From an uncultured Lachnospiraceae bacterium (GTDB lineage: Bacteria; Bacillota; Clostridia; Lachnospirales; Lachnospiraceae): 64,000 nucleotides of DNA. The position numbers were made by a program, and so were the translations under genes. The stretch is from the NCBI GenBank assembly GCA_900539715.1, contig UQDA01000008.1, positions 49,758 through 113,757 on the forward strand, written 5' to 3'. Numbering within the stretch: the first letter of the stretch is position 1; every line of letters begins with the position of its first letter. A model generated the notes under the pieces. The model did not search any database, had not been told where the DNA came from, and worked only from the letters and a program-made list of their open reading frames with translations. This document shows, piece after piece, positions 60,185 to 64,000 of the stretch.

Positions 60185-60240
60185 AATCGTTCCTGATGTT
60201 ATGCTGTTATCATAAGCAAAACGACGGGAGCGATTTTTTT
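60185..60240 (+). terminator. hairpin that ends aspS and covers the amidase ribosome site
   Basis: AATCGTTCC (60185-60193) pairs with GGAGCGATT (60227-60235; one G-U) and a T-run continues to the base before the next ATG. The right arm contains the GGGAG Shine-Dalgarno of the amidase gene. It can terminate aspS transcription and, if read through, block translation of the amidase. Confidence 0.6.
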
Positions 60241-61179
60241 ATGAGGCGGGAACAACCAAAGAGAAAGCTGGAAAAGGAGCTGGAAGTATTCGGGGCAGAT
60301 AGGAAAAAGAAGAAGTCTCCGGAGCTGGAGCTTTTGTGGGGCGAAGAGACTCCACTGTTTGAGATGTTGGAAAAGCAGGGCAGGGAGGAAAGAGGCAGGG
60401 AGCGTCCGGCGGGGAGGCAGCCGGGAGGACAGACAGAGGATATCCGGGTTTTGCCGCAGAAGCGCCGGCAGACAGGAGACCGGGCGAGGGCGGCGGCGCG
60501 CCGCAGGAAAAGGCGGAGGCAGCGGCGTATCCGGCTTGCGATATGCGCTTTTCTGGCAGTCATATGCGCGGCAGGTCTGGCGGCAGGCGTCTGGAAGCTG
60601 GCAGGATTTTTTCAGGACCGGTTCGGAGGCGCGACGGCGGCGATGCGTCAGGAGGAGAAGCTCATCCGCAATAACCATTCGGAGAAGCCGGAGCTCATTC
60701 AGGATTTTCTGACGCCGAATGAATTTTCCAGACCGCAGGAGGCTCTTCCGGAAGTGACGGAGCTGTTCGTGCACTATACGGCCAACCCCGGGACGAGTGC
60801 AGAACAGAACAGGAGTTATTTTGAAAATCTCGGGATTACCGGAGAAACGTCCGCGTCCTCACATTTTGTGATAGGATACGACGGAACTATCATCCAGTGT
60901 CTGCCTCTGACGGAGATAGGCTATGCGGTCAAGGAACATAACTATAATTCTGTTTCAATCGAATGCTGCTATCTGGATGAAGACGGGAAATTTACGGACG
61001 AAACGTATGATGCGCTCATTTCTTTGCTGGGGTGGCTGATGCGTGAATATGACCTCGGATTATCGGATGTGAAGCGTCATTATGATGCGGGCGGCAAGCC
61101 ATGCCCGCTGTATTATACGGAGCATCCGGAAGCGTGGGAGCAGCTGAAGGAGGACCTGAAGGAGTACATCTTAAAATAG
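60241..61179 (+). CDS. membrane-anchored N-acetylmuramoyl-L-alanine amidase
   Basis: A 312-residue protein with a charged cytosolic N-terminus (ends RAAARRRKRRRQRRIR), one membrane segment (residues 98-118) and an external Amidase_2/PGRP domain. Zinc ligands are the His in ELFVHYTANP and His/Cys around VKRHYDAGGKPCPLYY; the domain includes SASSHFVIGYDGTIIQCLPLTEIGYAVKEHNYNSVSIE (read as several motifs). It should cleave the bond between muramic acid and the stem peptide. The start follows a hairpin that masks GGGAG. Confidence 0.85.
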   Translation: MRREQPKRKLEKELEVFGADRKKKKSPELELLWGEETPLFEMLEKQGREERGRERPAGRQPGGQTEDIRVLPQKRRQTGDRARAAARRRKRRRQRRIRLAICAFLAVICAAGLAAGVWKLAGFFQDRFGGATAAMRQEEKLIRNNHSEKPELIQDFLTPNEFSRPQEALPEVTELFVHYTANPGTSAEQNRSYFENLGITGETSASSHFVIGYDGTIIQCLPLTEIGYAVKEHNYNSVSIECCYLDEDGKFTDETYDALISLLGWLMREYDLGLSDVKRHYDAGGKPCPLYYTEHPEAWEQLKEDLKEYILK

Positions 61180-61324
61180 CGGTCCGGCAAAAAAATTCCG
61201 ATAACGGGTTTCGCAGGAAAAAAGTTTGTGCTAAAATAAGACCGCGTAAAGCAGTGACATCAGAGGATGTGTGCTGCTGCATTATTTGATAAAAATGCCG
61301 CTGTGCGGCGGAAAGAGGTTGAAA

Positions 61325-62311
61325 ATGAGCATCAGAGTCGGAATTTTAGGATATGGAAATCTCGGGAAGGGTGTGGAGAGCGCTGTTGCGCATAACGCGG
61401 ATATGGAGCTTGTCGCCGTTTTTACAAGGCGGAATCCGGAGAGCCTGCAGATTCGTACTGCAGGGGCGAAGGTGCTGAGCGCGGATGCGTTAAAGGATAT
61501 GAAGGATGAAATAGACGTGCTGATACTGTGCGGCGGCAGCGCAACAGACCTGCCGGTACAGACGCCGGAGTATGCTTCCATGTACAATGTTGTGGATAGC
61601 TTTGATACGCATGCGAGAATTCCGGAACACTTTGCAAATGTGGACGCGGCAGCAAAAGCGGCGGGAAAGGTGGCGGTGATATCCTGCGGCTGGGATCCCG
61701 GCATGTTTTCGCTGAACCGTCTGTATGCAAACTGCGTGCTGCCGGACGGCGCTGATTACACATTTTGGGGCAAGGGCGTGAGCCAGGGGCATTCCGATGC
61801 AGTGCGCCGGATAGAGGGCGTAAAGGACGCAAGACAGTATACGATTCCTGTGCCGGAGGCATTGGAAGAAGTACGCAGCGGCAAAAATCCGGAGCTGACC
61901 ACGAGACAGAAGCATACGAGAGAGTGCTTTGTGGTGGCAGAAGAAGGTGCAGATACTGCGCGGATAGAAAATGAGATAAAGACAATGCCAAACTATTTTG
62001 CGGATTATGATACAACGGTGCATTTTATTACGGAAGAGGAAATGAAGCGTGACCACAGCGGGCTTCCCCACGGCGGCTGTGTGATACGTACCGGGACGAC
62101 AGGGATGAATGATGAGCATAAGCATGTGATAGAATACAGCTTAAAGCTGGATTCCAATCCGGAATTTACGGGTTCAGTCATTGCAGCATATGCGCGCGCC
62201 GCATACCGGATGAATCAGGAGGGGATGACAGGCTGCAAAACCGTATTTGATGTTGCGCCCGTTTATCTTTCCCCGAAGAGCCCGGAGGAGCTTTACGCGC
62301 ACCTGCTGTAA
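61325..62311 (+). CDS. ddh: meso-diaminopimelate dehydrogenase
   Basis: A 328-residue NADPH enzyme that makes meso-DAP from tetrahydrodipicolinate and ammonia in one step. The nucleotide motif is VGILGYGNLGKGVES, then FTRRNPE; the substrate side shows SCGWDPGMFSLNR and KGVSQGHSDAVRRIEGV. Length fits the family (320-330). An earlier start at 61271 is possible, but AGAGGTTG fits ATG 61325. It supplies the wall cross-link residue and sits between two wall enzymes, with repeat copy C after it. Confidence 0.95.
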   Translation: MSIRVGILGYGNLGKGVESAVAHNADMELVAVFTRRNPESLQIRTAGAKVLSADALKDMKDEIDVLILCGGSATDLPVQTPEYASMYNVVDSFDTHARIPEHFANVDAAAKAAGKVAVISCGWDPGMFSLNRLYANCVLPDGADYTFWGKGVSQGHSDAVRRIEGVKDARQYTIPVPEALEEVRSGKNPELTTRQKHTRECFVVAEEGADTARIENEIKTMPNYFADYDTTVHFITEEEMKRDHSGLPHGGCVIRTGTTGMNDEHKHVIEYSLKLDSNPEFTGSVIAAYARAAYRMNQEGMTGCKTVFDVAPVYLSPKSPEELYAHLL

Positions 62312-62375
62312 AAAGAATGCGTATGATCGTGCTTTTTATACGATGGGAAATGAAAAATCCTGTCGTATAAAAAGA
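62312..62375. repeat. dispersed palindromic repeat, copy C (opposite strand)
   Basis: CTTTTTATACGATGGGA pairs with TCCTGTCGTATAAAAAG (two G-U wobbles) with an A-rich loop. Read on the minus strand it aligns with copy A over hairpin and tail: CGACAGGAT...TTTCCCATCGTATAAAAAGCACGATCATACGCATTC in pieces, against CGATAGGAA...CATGATTATGCGTACTC. It lies between ddh and the GH25-like gene. Confidence 0.6.
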
Positions 62376-62411
62376 CTCCCGGGAGAATGAACGGGAAGGG
62401 GGATTTTTCGT

Positions 62412-64000
62412 ATGAAAAAAAGACGGAGGAGACTGAGACGCAGGCAGAGGGAGGCTCTGCGCGTGCTCATACCCGCCGCGGCCGCCGTGATAGCCATCAT
62501 CGTTTTGGCGGTCGTGCTCGTCGTAAGAAACAGCAAGGAAACGTCTGCAGGAGCGGAGACGGTACAGGATCAGGCAGAAACAGGAGCTATGCCGGAAACA
62601 GAAATGTCTGAACCTACAGAGGAGACAGATATACCGGACGGTACGGAGCCCTCTGAAGAGGACAGTGTGAAGGAGGTCTCCGGGACAGAACCCGTCCAAA
62701 ATATGGCGGCCGAAGTAGGCAGCATGGATGACACAGAGGATCCGCAGAGCTCTTCCAATATGGAGGGTGGAAGCCAGACTGGGGCGGAAGTGGATGTGAG
62801 CAAAGCGGCGGCTTCGGAAAATGAGACGGCAGAGGAAACGCTCGGGATAGATGTGTCCAAATATCAGGGGACCATCGACTGGGGGAAGGTAAAGGCTTCG
62901 GGCGTGGATTTTGCGATGGTCCGGGTAGGCTACCGCGCCAAAACGACAGGAATTTTATACGAAGACCCGGGAGCACGCTATAACCTGCAGGAGGCGAATG
63001 CGAACGGAATCCAGACAGGGGCGTATTTTTTCTCCTCTGCGGTCACGCAGGAAGAGGCAAGAGAAGAGGCGGAATGGGTGGCGAGCTTTATCGCAAAGTA
63101 TAAGATCACCTATCCGGTCGCTTATAACTGCGAGGATTTCCAGTCTCCGGACAGCAGACAGAACGGGCTTTCCATGGAGGAACGGACACAGATAGCGTGC
63201 GCCTTTCTGAATACGGTTGCGGCAAAGGGCTATACGCCGATGTTTTATGCTTCCCGCAACGAGATGGAAGGGAATGCCCAGTGGAATATGGATACGCTGG
63301 GGAGCCGTTATAAGGTCTGGGTTTCCCAGTATCCGGAAAAGCCGTTTCCCGAGACCCCGAAATCCAGTTACAGCAGGGCACACGATATGTGGCAGTATAC
63401 GAGCAAGGGACAGGTGGCGGGTATCCGTGGGAATGTGGATGTAAACGTGGCATATTTTGGCTACAGTCAGGAAGCGGAAGCGAAGGATAAAAATCCGGCG
63501 CAGATCGTGGAGGCAAATCCGGAAGTGGGTATGAACTTTACGGAAGTGGACGAAAGAGTTACGGCAAAGGACGCTACGAACCTGAGAAATCTTCCGACGA
63601 CGGAAGGCAGTACAGTCGTTCATCAGTTGCAAAACGGAGAGACGGCACAGCGTACCGGCATCGGGTCAAACGGCTGGGACAGGGTCATTTATAACGGACA
63701 GCGGCTGTATGCGGTACACAGCTTTCTGACAATGGATCTGTCCGCAACAGGACAGTCTGAGTCAGCGCAGGCTGACGGAGGAAACGGTTCTCAGCAGGGA
63801 GCGTCTGGCACAGGGGAAAATGTGACGGATGCCCAGACGTCCCAGGCGGGCGGTCTGACCTTCCGGGCGGTAAATGAAGCGGTGACCGCGCGGGATAAAG
63901 TAAACCTGCGGGACCAGCCGAGCACGGAGACCGGAAAGATCGTCGGGACGCTGAGCTACGGCGAAGCGGTGGTGCGTACCGGCATCAGCGGCTCGTCCGA
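62412..64000 (+). CDS. GH25-like wall protein with SH3b repeats (partial, runs off the end)
   Basis: At least 529 residues, open at the right edge. A basic start and one membrane segment (residues 18-38) lead to an acidic, Ser/Thr-rich linker (40-140), a GH25 muramidase fold (GIDVSKYQGTIDWGKV, from 145), then SH3b domains (ATNLRNLPTTEGSTVV near 395 and VNLRDQPSTETGKIVG near 500). In GH25 the core catalytic motif is D-x-E; here residues 239-241 read N-C-E (AYNCEDF), so the first Asp is Asn. It may be a weak muramidase or a wall binder. GGGAAGGGGG precedes the ATG. Confidence 0.85.
   Translation, partial: MKKRRRRLRRRQREALRVLIPAAAAVIAIIVLAVVLVVRNSKETSAGAETVQDQAETGAMPETEMSEPTEETDIPDGTEPSEEDSVKEVSGTEPVQNMAAEVGSMDDTEDPQSSSNMEGGSQTGAEVDVSKAAASENETAEETLGIDVSKYQGTIDWGKVKASGVDFAMVRVGYRAKTTGILYEDPGARYNLQEANANGIQTGAYFFSSAVTQEEAREEAEWVASFIAKYKITYPVAYNCEDFQSPDSRQNGLSMEERTQIACAFLNTVAAKGYTPMFYASRNEMEGNAQWNMDTLGSRYKVWVSQYPEKPFPETPKSSYSRAHDMWQYTSKGQVAGIRGNVDVNVAYFGYSQEAEAKDKNPAQIVEANPEVGMNFTEVDERVTAKDATNLRNLPTTEGSTVVHQLQNGETAQRTGIGSNGWDRVIYNGQRLYAVHSFLTMDLSATGQSESAQADGGNGSQQGASGTGENVTDAQTSQAGGLTFRAVNEAVTARDKVNLRDQPSTETGKIVGTLSYGEAVVRTGISGSS

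Noticed and set aside
1..64000. CRISPR array, prophage, insertion sequence or integrase
   Set aside because: No regularly spaced repeats, no transposase, recombinase, capsid or terminase motifs were seen in any frame.

Overview
The window reads as a chromosomal segment of an anaerobic, Gram-positive, low-to-mid GC Firmicute, most likely a gut Lachnospiraceae (Clostridia). Supporting traits seen in the sequence are the paired glgC/glgD, NADP-type glutamate dehydrogenase, class III (oxygen-sensitive) ribonucleotide reductase with its activase, oxygen-independent HemZ, meso-diaminopimelate dehydrogenase, a DUF3793 protein, a PF06541-type membrane protein, purine-rich Shine-Dalgarno sites (AGGAGG type) and intrinsic terminators. 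The genus-level placement is an inference. No phage, plasmid, insertion sequence, CRISPR array or rRNA was seen. One tRNA (Arg, CCG) is present.

Layout. 1-5.7 kb: an Rrf2 regulator and cysteine desulfurase, an orphan beta subunit of a Na+-translocating decarboxylase with a tiny gamma-like partner, a CarD-like regulator, enolase and a DUF3793 protein. 5.7-9.9 kb: a DtxR-family metal regulator (minus), the glgC-glgD pair for ADP-glucose synthesis, and a Gfo/Idh/MocA oxidoreductase. 10-16.4 kb: a two-gene ABC transporter (minus), an M3 oligopeptidase (plus), a small Cys-rich ORF (minus) and an ABC exporter half-transporter (minus). 16.7-19.8 kb: beta-CASP nuclease, thyA, folA. 19.9-28.7 kb: a PF06541 membrane protein, pheA, then DUF815 ATPase, Ppx/GppA-HD, polyphosphate kinase, Maf and two HAD phosphatases in one direction. 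28.8-32.7 kb: a small HTH gene and an acidic small protein, then a minus-strand set of overlapping HAD, PHP and ABC-F genes.

32.9-37.5 kb: a GGDEF protein, tRNA-Arg, an SH3b-domain membrane-anchored protein, an unknown helical protein and gdhA. 37.6-42.8 kb: a three-domain mannose-metabolism fusion protein, purine nucleoside phosphorylase, cytidine deaminase and an MtaD-type amidohydrolase. 42.8-51.8 kb: membrane-tethered MutS-like ATPase, RNase HI, nrdD-nrdG-dut, asparaginase, a YdcF protein and an exported serpin. 51.9-60.1 kb: apt, rel, a metallo-hydrolase, hemZ, hisS, aspS. 60.2-64 kb: a cell-wall set of membrane-anchored amidase, DAP dehydrogenase and a GH25-like protein that runs off the end.

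Themes. Nucleotide supply is spread over the window (thyA, folA, nrdDG, dut, apt, PNP, cytidine deaminase). Polyphosphate and (p)ppGpp metabolism (ppk, ppx, rel) point to stress control, and the last 4 kb serves the peptidoglycan wall. The less explained material lies between genes: a dispersed palindromic repeat in three copies, a duplicated 16-bp-stem hairpin, a multi-hairpin leader before the MtaD-type gene, and a hairpin that covers the ribosome binding site of the amidase. I found no convincing new multi-gene system. The best leads for follow-up are these repeats, the exported serpin, the orphan decarboxylase subunits, the fusion enzyme and the small Cys-rich ORF.
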